This document shows positions 37,598 through 46,485 of a stretch of DNA of 64,000 nt, piece by piece. This stretch comes from Stutzerimonas frequens (lineage in GTDB: Bacteria; Pseudomonadota; Gammaproteobacteria; Pseudomonadales; Pseudomonadaceae). Position numbers and translations under genes: made by a program. The DNA is taken from NCBI RefSeq assembly GCF_024448335.1, contig NZ_JAMOHM010000004.1, positions 1-64,000 of the forward strand. The letters are read 5' to 3'. Under the pieces are notes generated by a model. That model searched no databases. It was not told the DNA's origin and worked only from the letters and a program-made list of their open reading frames with translations. Positions within the stretch are counted from its first letter, which is position 1. Each line of letters starts with the position of its first letter.

Positions 37598-38305
37598 TCA
37601 CAGCAGCACGGGCAGCGGCCGACTCAAGCGCAGCTCGTGCGGGGACAGCTCGACGCCATACGCCAGTACCTCCACTCCCGCCGCAATCGCCTCATGCAGC
37701 GCCGCCGCATAGGTCGGGTCGATTTCCACTGCCGGGCGTACCGCCTCGATGCCGCTGAGATTGACGCAGTACAGCTGCACGGCGCGCACCCCGCTGCGCG
37801 CGAGCGCAGCCAGCTCTCGCAGATGACGACTGCCGCGTGTTGTCACCGCATCGGGAAAGGCAGCCACGGCGGTGTCGTCGAACCCCAGCGTAACGCTCTT
37901 GACCTCGACGTAGGCCGGCAGGCCGGCATAGTCGAGACGGAAATCCACCCGACTGTTTTCCACGCCATAGGCCACCTCGCGCTTGAGCGCCGAGAAGCCT
38001 GCCAACTCGGCGATCTGCCCGTTCAGCAACGCTTCCTCGACCAGTGGATTGGCTCGCGCGGTATTCACGCAGGCCAGCCGCCCCTGCGGTGTCTCCACCA
38101 GCTCCCAGGTGCCCGGCAGCTTGCGCCGCGGATCGCTGCTGCGCTGGAACCACACCCGCGCGCCCTCGCTCATGCAGTTGAGCATCGAGCCGGTGTTGGG
38201 ACAGTGAATGCACAGCGCCTCGCCTTCGTCAGTCACGACATCGGCGAGAAAACGCTTGTAGCGCCTGACCAGTCGCCCCCGCTCCAGCGGTTGCGCGAAA
38301 CGCAT
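37598..38305 (-). CDS. sfsA: Sugar fermentation stimulation protein SfsA
   Basis: SfsA is a conserved 235-residue protein first linked to maltose use in E. coli; it has an OB-like N-terminal region and a PD-(D/E)xK nuclease-like fold. Seen here: [44 protein letters not shown] (split here as DFRLDY and VEVKSVTL), and [14 protein letters not shown]. The start overlaps the aminotransferase stop (TGATG), implying coupling. Upstream of dksA, as in E. coli. Just after its stop GGATGAAAA/TTTTTATCC can fold into a long A-T hairpin on the minus strand. Confidence 0.95.
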   Translation of the reverse strand: MRFAQPLERGRLVRRYKRFLADVVTDEGEALCIHCPNTGSMLNCMSEGARVWFQRSSDPRRKLPGTWELVETPQGRLACVNTARANPLVEEALLNGQIAELAGFSALKREVAYGVENSRVDFRLDYAGLPAYVEVKSVTLGFDDTAVAAFPDAVTTRGSRHLRELAALARSGVRAVQLYCVNLSGIEAVRPAVEIDPTYAAALHEAIAAGVEVLAYGVELSPHELRLSRPLPVLL

Positions 38306-39477
38306 CAGGATTGCCAGCTGCGCAGGCCGTGGGCAATACGCTCGACGGCCTGCTCCAGGCGCGGCAGATCCTGCGTGTAGGCGAAACGCACATGATGGCC
38401 GGCCTGGTGACGGCCGAAGTCCAGCCCCGGCGTGATGGCGACGAACTCGGTTTCCAGCATGTGCTGACAGAACGCATAGGCATCGCCACCAAATGCACTG
38501 ATGTCAGCGTACAGATAGAAGGCGCCCTGCGGTTCGACCGCGATGCCGAAGCCCAGCTCGCGCAGGGCGGGCAGGAGGAAGTCACGGCGACGGGCGAACT
38601 CTGCGCGCCGCGCCTCGAGAATTTCCAGGGTCGCCGGTTCGAAACAGGCCAGGGCTGCGTGCTGAGCCATGCTCGGCGCGCTGATGTAGAGGTTCTGCGC
38701 CAGCTTCTCCAGCTCCGGCACAGCGGAGGGCGGCGCCACCAGCCAACCCAGGCGCCAGCCGGTCATGCCGAAGTATTTGGAAAAGCTGTTGAGCACGAAG
38801 GCGTCGTCATCGACCTCCAGCACGCTGGCCGCTTCCGTGCCGTAGGTCAGCCCATGATAGATCTCGTCCACCACCAAATGGCCGCCGCGCTCCTTCAGCG
38901 CCGCCGAAAGGGCGGCCAGTTCGGCACGCTCGAGCAGCGTTCCGGTGGGATTGGCCGGCGAGGCCACCAGCGCACCGACACTGTCGCGATCCCAGTAGCG
39001 CTCGACCAGCTCGGGGGTCAGCTGATAGCGCATCTCCGGGCCGACCGGCACCAGTTGCGCAGCGCCTTCCACCAGACGCAGGAAGTGCCGGTTGCATGGA
39101 TAGCCCGGATCGGCCAGCAGCCAGTGCTTGCCAGGGTCGACCAGCAGGCTGGAGGCCAGCAGCAACGCGCCGGAGCCACCGGGAGTAATCAGGATGCGCT
39201 CGGGGTCAATGCTCAAGTGATAGCGCTGGGCATAGAAGCCGGCAATCGCCCCGCGCAGCTGCGGCAGGCCGCGCGCGGCGGTGTAGCGCGTATGACCGGC
39301 CGCCAGCGCGGCCTGCCCGGCGGCGACGATAGGCTGTGCGGTGGTGAAGTCCGGTTCGCCGATTTCCAGGTGAATGACGTCGCGGCCTTGAACTTGCAGC
39401 TGGTTGGCCCGCTCCAACAGCGCCATGACGTGGAAAGGTTCGATTGCGCGACTGCGTGCGCTGTACGACGAGGTCAT
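38305..39477 (-). CDS. PLP-dependent class I/II aminotransferase
   Basis: A 390-residue fold-type I aminotransferase. I start at [15 protein letters not shown] behind AGGAAGG, as the 45-codon upstream extension lacks family character. The PLP lysine is in [16 protein letters not shown] (about 233); other motifs are [24 protein letters not shown] and SPANPTGT. The subgroup resembles alanine/aspartate aminotransferases (AlaT/AspC-like), substrate not determinable. It is coupled to sfsA and divergent from dksA, the arrangement seen in P. aeruginosa. Confidence 0.9.
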   Translation of the reverse strand: MTSSYSARSRAIEPFHVMALLERANQLQVQGRDVIHLEIGEPDFTTAQPIVAAGQAALAAGHTRYTAARGLPQLRGAIAGFYAQRYHLSIDPERILITPGGSGALLLASSLLVDPGKHWLLADPGYPCNRHFLRLVEGAAQLVPVGPEMRYQLTPELVERYWDRDSVGALVASPANPTGTLLERAELAALSAALKERGGHLVVDEIYHGLTYGTEAASVLEVDDDAFVLNSFSKYFGMTGWRLGWLVAPPSAVPELEKLAQNLYISAPSMAQHAALACFEPATLEILEARRAEFARRRDFLLPALRELGFGIAVEPQGAFYLYADISAFGGDAYAFCQHMLETEFVAITPGLDFGRHQAGHHVRFAYTQDLPRLEQAVERIAHGLRSWQS

Positions 39478-39668
39478 CTGACCTTCCTGTTGACGATAAA
39501 ACGTGAATTCTACCCAAGGTCCCAAGGCCGCCGCAGCCACTGTCGGATTGGGGAGTAGCGCACCCCGATCCGATCTGGTAAGTTCGCCCGCTTGCAGCCG
39601 CAGGGCCGGCACGGGCCGGCAAGGGACAAATCATCCTGCGCAATGGACATAGCGAGAGGCGTTCATCC

Positions 39669-40115
39669 ATGCCCATTACCAAAGAAACACCGTCGAGCAA
39701 GCAACTGATTCGCGCCTTCGAGCCCTATAAGGAAAGCAAGGGCGAGGAGTACATGAGCGAGAAGATGCGCGCCCATTTCACCGGCATCCTGAACAAGTGG
39801 AAGCAGGAGCTGATGGAAGAAGTCGATCGCACCGTCCATCACATGCAGGACGAGGCAGCCAACTTCCCGGACCCGGCCGATCGCGCCAGCCAGGAAGAAG
39901 AGTTCAGCCTGGAACTGCGTGCCCGCGACCGCGAGCGCAAGCTGATCAAGAAGATCGACGAGACGCTGCAACTGATCGAAGACAATGAATACGGCTGGTG
40001 CGATTCCTGCGGTGTCGAGATCGGCATCCGTCGCCTGGAAGCGCGGCCTACCGCCACGCTCTGCATCGACTGCAAGACACTGGCGGAGATCAAGGAAAAG
40101 CAGATCGGTTCCTGA
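39669..40115 (+). CDS. dksA: RNA polymerase-binding transcription factor DksA
   Basis: DksA binds the RNA polymerase secondary channel and works with ppGpp in the stringent response. The 148-residue protein has the coiled coil (about 35-110) with the tip [11 protein letters not shown] containing the two key aspartates, and the C-terminal four-cysteine zinc finger (CDSCG...CIDCK). It is the zinc-dependent form, so not the C- DksA2 paralogue. GAGAGG precedes the ATG. A TTCG-loop terminator separates it from gluQ, although read-through is likely. Confidence 0.98.
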   Translation: MPITKETPSSKQLIRAFEPYKESKGEEYMSEKMRAHFTGILNKWKQELMEEVDRTVHHMQDEAANFPDPADRASQEEEFSLELRARDRERKLIKKIDETLQLIEDNEYGWCDSCGVEIGIRRLEARPTATLCIDCKTLAEIKEKQIGS

Positions 40116-40122
40116 TCCCGAA

Positions 40123-40142
40123 CGGGGCGCTTCGGCGCCCCG
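40123..40142 (+). terminator. Stem-loop between dksA and gluQ
   Basis: CGGGGCGC-TTCG-GCGCCCCG, a perfect 8-bp stem followed by CTTCATTT. The weak U tract suggests partial termination. Confidence 0.65.
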
Positions 40143-40206
40143 CTTCATTTCCAGGCCCGGCAACCGCCTCACCCGCCCCGCCATCCCTGATCGCGCCGGC
40201 CCCGCC

Positions 40207-41112
40207 ATGCCCTTGTCCAGCTCACCCCAAACTGCCCACTATGTTGGTCGTTTCGCCCCGACGCCAAGCGGCTATCTGCATTTCGGCTCACTGCTCGCCG
40301 CCCTTGCCTCCTATCTCGATGCCCGCTCGGTGGGCGGTCGCTGGCTGCTGCGCATGGAAGACATCGACCCGCCCCGAGAGATGCCCGGTGCGCAGCAAGC
40401 GATCGTCGAGACACTGCAGAGCTACGGCTTCGAATGGGACGGCGAAATGCTGCGCCAGAGTCAGCGCCACGCCGTCTACCGGGATACGGTCGAACACTTG
40501 CTGGAGAAAGGGTTGGCGTATGCCTGCACCTGCTCGCGCAAGCAGCTCGAAGACTACCCGGGCCCCTACCCCGGCTTCTGCCGCAACGCCGGACACGGCC
40601 TCGAGGATGCCGCCATCCGCCTGCGCGTGCCTGATCGCGAGTACGGCTTCGTCGACCGTGTACAGGGCGAGTTCCGCCAGCACCTGGGACGCGAGGTCGG
40701 CGACTTCGTCATCCGCCGCCGCGATGGCCTGATCGCCTATCAGCTGGCCGTGGTGCTGGACGACGCCTGGCAAGGCGTCACCGATGTGGTGCGCGGCGCC
40801 GACCTGCTCGATTCGACGCCGCGTCAGCTCTACCTGCAGGAAATCCTCGGCTTGCCGCAGCCGCGCTACCTGCATCTGCCGCTGATCATTCAGCCGGACG
40901 GCCACAAGCTCGGCAAGCGCTATCGATCACCACCGCTGCAAGCCGAGGAAGCCAGCCCACTGCTGCTGCGCGCACTGCGCGCCCTTGGCCAGCAACCGCC
41001 GACCGAACTGGCCGGTGCCCTGCCGGCGGAGATCCTCGGCTGGGCGATTGGCAATTGGGATGCCGGGCGCATTCCGCGGACCCGAACCCTGGCCGAAGCT
41101 CAGCTGCGCTGA
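40207..41112 (+). CDS. gluQ: Glutamyl-Q tRNA(Asp) synthetase
   Basis: GluQ (YadB) attaches glutamate to queuosine at position 34 of tRNA(Asp). The 301-residue protein is a truncated GluRS: RFAPTPSGYLHFGSLLAAL contains the HIGH-like motif, KLGKR replaces KMSKS, and the zinc site is C-x-C...Y...C (CTCSRKQLEDYPGPYPGFC). The anticodon-binding domain is absent, as usual. I start at MPLSSSPQTAHY; the longer frame overlaps dksA. It follows dksA as in E. coli and P. aeruginosa. Confidence 0.95.
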   Translation: MPLSSSPQTAHYVGRFAPTPSGYLHFGSLLAALASYLDARSVGGRWLLRMEDIDPPREMPGAQQAIVETLQSYGFEWDGEMLRQSQRHAVYRDTVEHLLEKGLAYACTCSRKQLEDYPGPYPGFCRNAGHGLEDAAIRLRVPDREYGFVDRVQGEFRQHLGREVGDFVIRRRDGLIAYQLAVVLDDAWQGVTDVVRGADLLDSTPRQLYLQEILGLPQPRYLHLPLIIQPDGHKLGKRYRSPPLQAEEASPLLLRALRALGQQPPTELAGALPAEILGWAIGNWDAGRIPRTRTLAEAQLR

Positions 41113-41190
41113 GCAGCATTTGCCTGTCACCGGTGGCTAGCAGCGTGCCGCTGCTCTACCATCGCCCTCACTTCCGACACGAGACCCGGC

Positions 41191-41367
41191 ATGTATATCT
41201 ACCGACTGGTGCTGCTCCTGGTGGTGGGGATCTATCTGTTCTCCCCGGCCATCATGGACTGGTGGATCGACCCCAACGGTGCCTGGTATCGGCCCTACCT
41301 GCTGTGGCTGATCCTGATCGTGGTGACCTTCATTCTCCAGAGCCAGCGTGATGCAGACGAGCTTTAG
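41191..41367 (+). CDS. cbrX: CbrX, small membrane protein coupled to cbrA
   Basis: A 58-residue protein too short for many gene finders: MYIYRLVLLLVVGIYLFSPA, a loop DWWIDPNGAWYRPY, then a second hydrophobic helix LLWLILIVVTFIL and a polar tail. Two transmembrane helices are predicted. Its 3' end overlaps the start of cbrA by 17 to 20 bases in another frame. In Pseudomonas a small gene in this place, cbrX, is cotranscribed with and coupled to cbrA. Its molecular role is unclear. The ribosome-binding site is weak (GAGA). Confidence 0.85.
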   Translation: MYIYRLVLLLVVGIYLFSPAIMDWWIDPNGAWYRPYLLWLILIVVTFILQSQRDADEL

Positions 41368-44305
41368 CCTGAGCCACCTGATCCTGATCAGCGCCGCCTA
41401 CCTGTTCATGCTGTTCGGTGTCGCCTGGGTCAGCGAGCGCGGACTGATTCCGCGCTGGATCATCCGCCACCCACTGACCTACACCCTCTCGCTCGGCGTC
41501 TATGCCAGTGCCTGGGCCTTCTACGGCACCGTGGGCCTGGCCTATCAATACGGCTACGGGTTTCTCGCTACCTACCTCGGCGTCTGTGGCGCGTTCCTGC
41601 TGGCACCGGTGCTGCTCTACCCGATCCTGCGCATCACCCGCACCTACCAACTGTCGTCCCTGGCCGATCTGGTGGCCTTCCGCTTCCGCAGCACCTGGAG
41701 CGGCGCGCTGACCACCATCGTCATGCTGATCGGCATGCTGCCGCTGCTGGCCCTGCAGATCCAGGCGGTCGCCGACGCGATCGGCATCCTCACCCTCGAG
41801 CCCCTGCAGGAACGCGTCGCACTGGGCTACTGCCTGATGATCATGCTGTTCACGATCCTCTTCGGGGCCCGCCACATCGCCACGCGGGAGAAGCACGAAG
41901 GGCTGGTGTTCGCCATCGCCTTCGAATCGATCGTCAAGCTGGCGACCTTCGGCGCCATCGGTCTGTACGCGCTGTACGTGGTGTTCGGCGGTCCGCACCA
42001 GCTGGAGATCTGGCTGCTGCAGAACCAATCGGCGCTGCAGGCGTTGCATACGCCGCTGCAGGAAGGCCCGTGGCGCACCCTGCTGCTGGTGTTCTTCGCT
42101 TCGGCCATCGTGATGCCGCACATGTATCACATGACCTTCACCGAAAACCTCAACCCGCGTGGCCTGGTCAGCGCCAGCTGGGGCCTGCCGCTGTATCTGC
42201 TATTGATGAGCCTGGCCGTGCCGCTGATTCTCTGGGCCGGGCTGAAGCTGGGCGTAAGCACCAACCCGGAGTATTTCACGCTCGGCCTGGGGATCGCCGC
42301 GCAGAGCGAGATGCTGGCACTGCTGGCTTTCGTCGGCGGGCTGTCGGCCTCCAGTGGGCTGATCATCGTCAGCACCCTGGCGCTGTCCGGCATGGCGCTC
42401 AACCATCTGGTCCTGCCGCTCTACCAGCCGTCGAGCGAGGGCAACATCTACCGTTGGCTGAAATGGACGCGGCGCAGCCTGATCTTCGCCATCATCATGG
42501 CCGGTTACGGCTTCTACCTGCTGCTCGGTGCCGAGCAGGACCTGTCCAATCTCGGCATCGTCGCCTTCGTCGCCACCCTGCAGTTCCTACCCGGCGTGCT
42601 CTCGGTGCTGTACTGGCCGACTGCCAATCGGCGCGGCTACATCGCCGGCCTGCTGGCCGGCATCGGCGTCTGGGTGGTGACCATGCTGCTGCCGCTGGTG
42701 GGCAACCTGGATGGCTTCTACATTCCGCTGTTCAACGTGGTCTACGTACTCGACGACACCAGCTGGCACCTGGCGGCAATCGCTTCGCTGGCGGTCAACG
42801 TGCTGGCCTTCTCGCTGTTCTCGATCTTCAGCGAAACCAGCCCGGAGGAGCAGAGCGCCGCCGAGGCCTGCGCCGTGGAGAACGTCCGCCGCCCGCAACG
42901 ACGCGAGCTGCTGGCTGCCTCGCCGCAGGAATTCGCCACCCAACTGGCCAAGCCGCTGGGAGCCAAGACCGCCCAACGCGAGGTGGAACAGGCCCTGCGT
43001 GACCTGCAGTTGCCGTTCGACGAGCACCGCCCCTACGCGCTGCGCCGCCTGCGCGACCGCATCGAGGCCAACCTGTCCGGGCTCATGGGGCCCAGCGTCG
43101 CCCAGGACATCGTCGAGAACTTCCTGCCCTACAAGAACGGCGCCGAGGGCTACATCACCGAGGACATCCACTTCATCGAGAGCCGCCTGGAGGACTATCA
43201 CTCACGCCTGACCGGCCTGGCCGCCGAACTCGATGCGCTGCGTCGCTACCACCGGCAGACCCTGCAGGAGCTGCCCATGGGCGTCTGCTCGCTGGCCAAG
43301 GACCAGGAAATCCTCATGTGGAACCGCGCGCTCGAGGAGCTCACCGGGATCGCGGCGCTGCAGGTGGTCGGCTCGCGCCTCTCGACCATCGCCGAACCTT
43401 GGCGGAGCCTGCTGATCGACTTCATCGAACAACCCGATGAACACCTGCACAAGCAGCGCCTGGCGCACAACGGTCATCGCCGCTGCCTCAACCTGCACAA
43501 GGCGGCGATCGCCGAGCCGCTGGCCCCGAGCAACAGCGGCCTGGTTCTACTGATGGAAGACCTGACCGAAACGCAGGAGCTGGAAGATCGTCTGGTGCAC
43601 TCCGAGCGCCTGGCCAGCATCGGCCGGCTGGCAGCCGGCGTGGCGCACGAAATCGGCAATCCGATCACCGGTATCGCCTGCCTGGCGCAGAATCTGCGCG
43701 ATGAGCGCGAAGCCGACGAGGAAATCGTCGAAATCAGCGGCCAGATCATCGAACAGACCAAGCGCGTGTCGCGCATCGTGCAGTCGCTGATGAGCTTCGC
43801 CCACGCTGGCGAGCGCCAGCAGCGGCTGTATCCGGTGAGCCTGGCGCAGGTCACGCAGGATGCCATCGGCCTGCTATCACTCAACCGCAATCGCACCGAG
43901 GTGCGCTTCGTCAACGCGTGCGCCCCGGAGCACCTGGCCGAAGGCGACCCGCAGCGACTCGCCCAGGTGCTGATCAACCTGCTTTCCAATGCCCGCGACG
44001 CATCGCCGCCGGGCGGCTTGATCCGCATCAGCAGCGAGGTCGCCGAGCAGACCGTGTACCTGGTGGTGGAAGACGAAGGCAGCGGCATTCCCAAGGAAAT
44101 TCAGGACCGCCTGTTCGAGCCATTCTTCACCACCAAGGATCCGGGCGAAGGCACCGGCCTGGGCCTCGCGCTGGTCTATTCGATCATTGAAGAGCATTAT
44201 GGCCAGATCGATATCGACAGCCCGGCCGACCCGGAAACACAACGCGGCACCCGTTTTCGCATCACCCTGCCGCGGCATGTCGAAGCGTCACATGCCGTAA
44301 GTTGA
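41351..44305 (+). CDS. cbrA: Sensor histidine kinase CbrA (Na+/solute symporter-like)
   Basis: CbrA senses carbon/nitrogen status and phosphorylates CbrB. The 984-residue protein has an N-terminal SSSF-type transporter region of about 13 helices (1-500; His uptake has been shown in P. putida), a linker, a PAS region (about 630-745), HisKA with GVAHEIGNPITG (His about 766) and HATPase with NLLSNARDAS and DEGSGIPKEI...GTGLGLAL. All catalytic boxes are intact. Start is the ATG, with an adjacent GTG one codon earlier. It overlaps cbrX, and cbrB follows after 60 bases. Confidence 0.97.
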   Translation: MQTSFSLSHLILISAAYLFMLFGVAWVSERGLIPRWIIRHPLTYTLSLGVYASAWAFYGTVGLAYQYGYGFLATYLGVCGAFLLAPVLLYPILRITRTYQLSSLADLVAFRFRSTWSGALTTIVMLIGMLPLLALQIQAVADAIGILTLEPLQERVALGYCLMIMLFTILFGARHIATREKHEGLVFAIAFESIVKLATFGAIGLYALYVVFGGPHQLEIWLLQNQSALQALHTPLQEGPWRTLLLVFFASAIVMPHMYHMTFTENLNPRGLVSASWGLPLYLLLMSLAVPLILWAGLKLGVSTNPEYFTLGLGIAAQSEMLALLAFVGGLSASSGLIIVSTLALSGMALNHLVLPLYQPSSEGNIYRWLKWTRRSLIFAIIMAGYGFYLLLGAEQDLSNLGIVAFVATLQFLPGVLSVLYWPTANRRGYIAGLLAGIGVWVVTMLLPLVGNLDGFYIPLFNVVYVLDDTSWHLAAIASLAVNVLAFSLFSIFSETSPEEQSAAEACAVENVRRPQRRELLAASPQEFATQLAKPLGAKTAQREVEQALRDLQLPFDEHRPYALRRLRDRIEANLSGLMGPSVAQDIVENFLPYKNGAEGYITEDIHFIESRLEDYHSRLTGLAAELDALRRYHRQTLQELPMGVCSLAKDQEILMWNRALEELTGIAALQVVGSRLSTIAEPWRSLLIDFIEQPDEHLHKQRLAHNGHRRCLNLHKAAIAEPLAPSNSGLVLLMEDLTETQELEDRLVHSERLASIGRLAAGVAHEIGNPITGIACLAQNLRDEREADEEIVEISGQIIEQTKRVSRIVQSLMSFAHAGERQQRLYPVSLAQVTQDAIGLLSLNRNRTEVRFVNACAPEHLAEGDPQRLAQVLINLLSNARDASPPGGLIRISSEVAEQTVYLVVEDEGSGIPKEIQDRLFEPFFTTKDPGEGTGLGLALVYSIIEEHYGQIDIDSPADPETQRGTRFRITLPRHVEASHAVS

Positions 44306-44366
44306 AGAGGCGACTGCCGTACCGGCCCTGCGCCGGCTCTGCCTCCAGACCGTCGAGAGAGTACTG

Positions 44367-45779
44367 ATGTCACATATTCTGATCGTCGAAGACGAAACCA
44401 TCATCCGCTCCGCCCTGCGGCGCCTCCTCGAACGCAACCAGTACGAGGTCAGCGAAGCCGGCTCGGTACAGGAGGCGCAGGAGCGCTACAGCATCCCGGG
44501 TTTCGATCTCATCATCAGCGACCTTAGGCTGCCCGGCGCACCGGGCACCGAATTGATCAAGCTCGCCGAAGGCACACCGGTGCTGATCATGACCAGCTAC
44601 GCCAGCCTGCGCTCGGCGGTGGATTCGATGAAGATGGGAGCGGTGGATTACATCGCCAAACCGTTCGATCACGACGAGATGCTGCAGACTGTGGCGCGTA
44701 TCCTCAGCGATCATCAGCAGGCCGCCACCACACAACCCCAAGCTACTCGCAATGCAGGCGCAGCGCCGGGCGCCGCCTCGCGCGACGATATCGGCATCAT
44801 CGGCCATTGCACGCCGATGCAGGAACTGTTCAGCAAGATCCGCAAGGTTGCGCCGACTGACTCGAATGTCCTTATCCAGGGTGAGTCCGGGACCGGCAAA
44901 GAACTGGTGGCGCGGGCCCTGCACAACCTCTCGCGCCGGGCCAAGGCACCGATGATCTCGGTGAATTGCGCGGCGATTCCGGAAACCTTGATCGAGTCGG
45001 AACTGTTCGGCCATGAGAAAGGCGCCTTCACCGGCGCCAGCGCGGGGCGCGCCGGGCTTGTGGAAGCGGCCGATGGGGGCACGCTGTTCCTCGATGAGAT
45101 CGGTGAGCTTCCGCTCGAAGCCCAGGCGCGCCTGCTCAGAGTGCTGCAGGAAGGCGAGATCCGCCGCGTCGGCTCGGTGCAGTCGCAGAAAGTCGATGTG
45201 CGCCTGATCGCCGCCACCCATCGCGACCTGAAAACGCTGGCCAAGACCGGCCAGTTCCGTGAAGACCTCTACTACCGCCTGCATGTCATCGCCCTCAAGC
45301 TTCCGCCGCTGCGTGAACGTGGCAATGACGTGCTGGAAATCGCCAAGGCTTTCCTCGCCCGTCAGGCTGAACGCCTGAACAGTGATGACCTGCGTTTCTC
45401 TCGCGACGCCGAACAAGCGATCCGCCACTATTCCTGGCCGGGCAATGTCCGCGAACTGGAAAATGCCATCGAGCGTGCCGCCATCCTCAGCGAGAGCCCG
45501 GAGATCGACGCCGAATTGCTGGGCATCGATATCGAGCTGGATGAGCTGGACGATGACTTCGATGAGCCGCTTGGCGCCATGCGTGGCGTGGTCGGCGGCA
45601 ACGAGCCGACCGAAGACCTTTCGCTGGAAGACTACTTCCAGCATTTCGTGCTTGAGCACCAGGATCACATGACCGAAACCGAACTGGCGCGCAAGCTGGG
45701 AATCAGTCGCAAATGCCTGTGGGAGCGACGCCAGCGCCTGGGCATTCCGCGCCGCAAGTCGGGTAGCGTCACCGGGTAA
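44367..45779 (+). CDS. cbrB: Sigma-54-dependent response regulator CbrB
   Basis: CbrB is the NtrC-type activator for crcZ and amino-acid catabolic genes. The 470-residue protein has a receiver (Asp about 52 in LIISDLRLPG, Lys about 101), an AAA+ domain with Walker A GESGTGKE (about 172), the sigma-54 contact loop GAFTGA (about 221) and Walker B GGTLFLDEIG, and a C-terminal Fis-type helix-turn-helix (TELARKLGISRKCLWER). The stop codon lies inside the cluster of GTAAC repeats that it probably binds. Confidence 0.98.
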   Translation: MSHILIVEDETIIRSALRRLLERNQYEVSEAGSVQEAQERYSIPGFDLIISDLRLPGAPGTELIKLAEGTPVLIMTSYASLRSAVDSMKMGAVDYIAKPFDHDEMLQTVARILSDHQQAATTQPQATRNAGAAPGAASRDDIGIIGHCTPMQELFSKIRKVAPTDSNVLIQGESGTGKELVARALHNLSRRAKAPMISVNCAAIPETLIESELFGHEKGAFTGASAGRAGLVEAADGGTLFLDEIGELPLEAQARLLRVLQEGEIRRVGSVQSQKVDVRLIAATHRDLKTLAKTGQFREDLYYRLHVIALKLPPLRERGNDVLEIAKAFLARQAERLNSDDLRFSRDAEQAIRHYSWPGNVRELENAIERAAILSESPEIDAELLGIDIELDELDDDFDEPLGAMRGVVGGNEPTEDLSLEDYFQHFVLEHQDHMTETELARKLGISRKCLWERRQRLGIPRRKSGSVTG

Positions 45780-45809
45780 CCTGTTACCGCCCTCGCATCG
45801 CTCGTAACA
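45775..45809. promoter_or_regulatory. Putative CbrB binding region (UAS) for crcZ
   Basis: GGTAACCTGTTACC (45775-45788) is a palindrome overlapping the cbrB stop, and TGTTAC-N16-GTAACA (45782-45809) is a second arrangement; a further GTAAC is at 45826-45830. Lying 100-155 bases upstream of the predicted crcZ start, they are in the usual place for an NtrC-type enhancer. Confidence 0.6.
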
Positions 45810-45812
45810 GAA

Positions 45813-45846
45813 ACCGGGAGCATCGGTAACGGTGCCCCGGTTTTTT
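45813..45846 (+). terminator. cbrB rho-independent terminator
   Basis: A 12-bp stem with one bulged A (ACCGGG-A-GCATCG / CGGTGCCCCGGT) closes a GTAA tetraloop and runs into six T residues. It insulates crcZ from cbrB transcription. Confidence 0.85.
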
Positions 45847-45905
45847 CTTGCAACTCGCACCGCTGAGAATACGCAAATGCTTGAAATAAAAGGATTTTAA
45901 AAAGC

Positions 45906-45921
45906 TGGCACGGCAACTGCT
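45906..45921 (+). promoter_or_regulatory. Sigma-54 promoter of crcZ
   Basis: TGGCACG (45906-45912), four bases, then CTGCT (45917-45921) matches the -24/-12 consensus TGGCACG-N4-TTGCW with one mismatch. The predicted start is about 45931, at GCACAACAAC. Confidence 0.88.
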
Positions 45922-45930
45922 TACTTAATG

Positions 45931-46296
45931 GCACAACAACAATAACAAGCAGATCCCACAATAAGAACAAGACGTAACGGCTCCAGCAAAACAACGACAA
46001 GAAGGCGGAGGCGCAGCTAACTGATTCTTTTGGAGAGGACTTGCCACGGGGCTAACCCCACGACCAGGCCGAGAACAACAAAAACTGCTCAAGCAGCGCC
46101 TGAACTGGTTGGATCGTAGATCGAGGCAAAGTCAGCGACCAAAGAAATCCGTTTGCTATTAGCTCCCAGTGTAGGAGCGCTCCTGATGGCTACGGCCGGA
46201 CGGAACAGGCGAACAACAAGAACAGCACGCCTGCATGACCAATAACAATAAATAAAGCACGCGACATCATTCAGAGGGGAGCTTCGGCTCCCCTCA
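45931..46296 (+). ncRNA. crcZ: CrcZ small RNA, antagonist of Hfq/Crc
   Basis: CrcZ sequesters Hfq-Crc and so relieves catabolite repression when CbrAB is active. The region is A-rich and has no reading frame. Five full AANAANAA motifs are seen at about 45935, 45960, 46074, 46212 and 46241, plus an imperfect one at about 45990. A sigma-54 promoter starts it and a TTCG hairpin ends it, giving about 365 nt. Position between cbrB and pcnB matches Pseudomonas crcZ. Any second RNA of the family (CrcY-type) would lie elsewhere. Confidence 0.93.
46274..46295 (+). terminator. CrcZ 3' hairpin
   Basis: GAGGGGAGC-TTCG-GCTCCCCTC, a perfect 9-bp stem. No T run follows, so the 3' end may depend partly on processing. 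Confidence 0.75.
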
Positions 46297-46393
46297 GTGC
46301 TATCTGCTACCGCACATAACGCCAGCCACACAGTCACCAGCCGTGCCTGCATCGCAATAGGCGACGTGCTTTTTGACACCTCTCCGCGCTTCG

Positions 46394-46423
46394 TTCACCA
46401 TCCGAGCCTCTCGGTGCTAGAAT
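46394..46423 (+). promoter_or_regulatory. Candidate pcnB promoter
   Basis: TTCACC (46394-46399) and TAGAAT (46418-46423), 18-base spacer, about 60 bases before the pcnB ATG. Confidence 0.45.
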
Positions 46424-46485
46424 CCGCGCAGGTTTCGCGGCTATTCGCGACACCGGCCCGTCATTCCGTCACACAGTTGCCCCCC

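Noticed and set aside
46089-46379. 96-codon minus-strand frame across crcZ
   Set aside because: The region is explained by CrcZ, with regularly placed CA motifs and a terminal hairpin; no protein similarity recognised.
46297-46485. 63-residue N-terminal extension of PcnB
   Set aside because: Family members start near MLKKLF, and a promoter candidate lies inside the extension.
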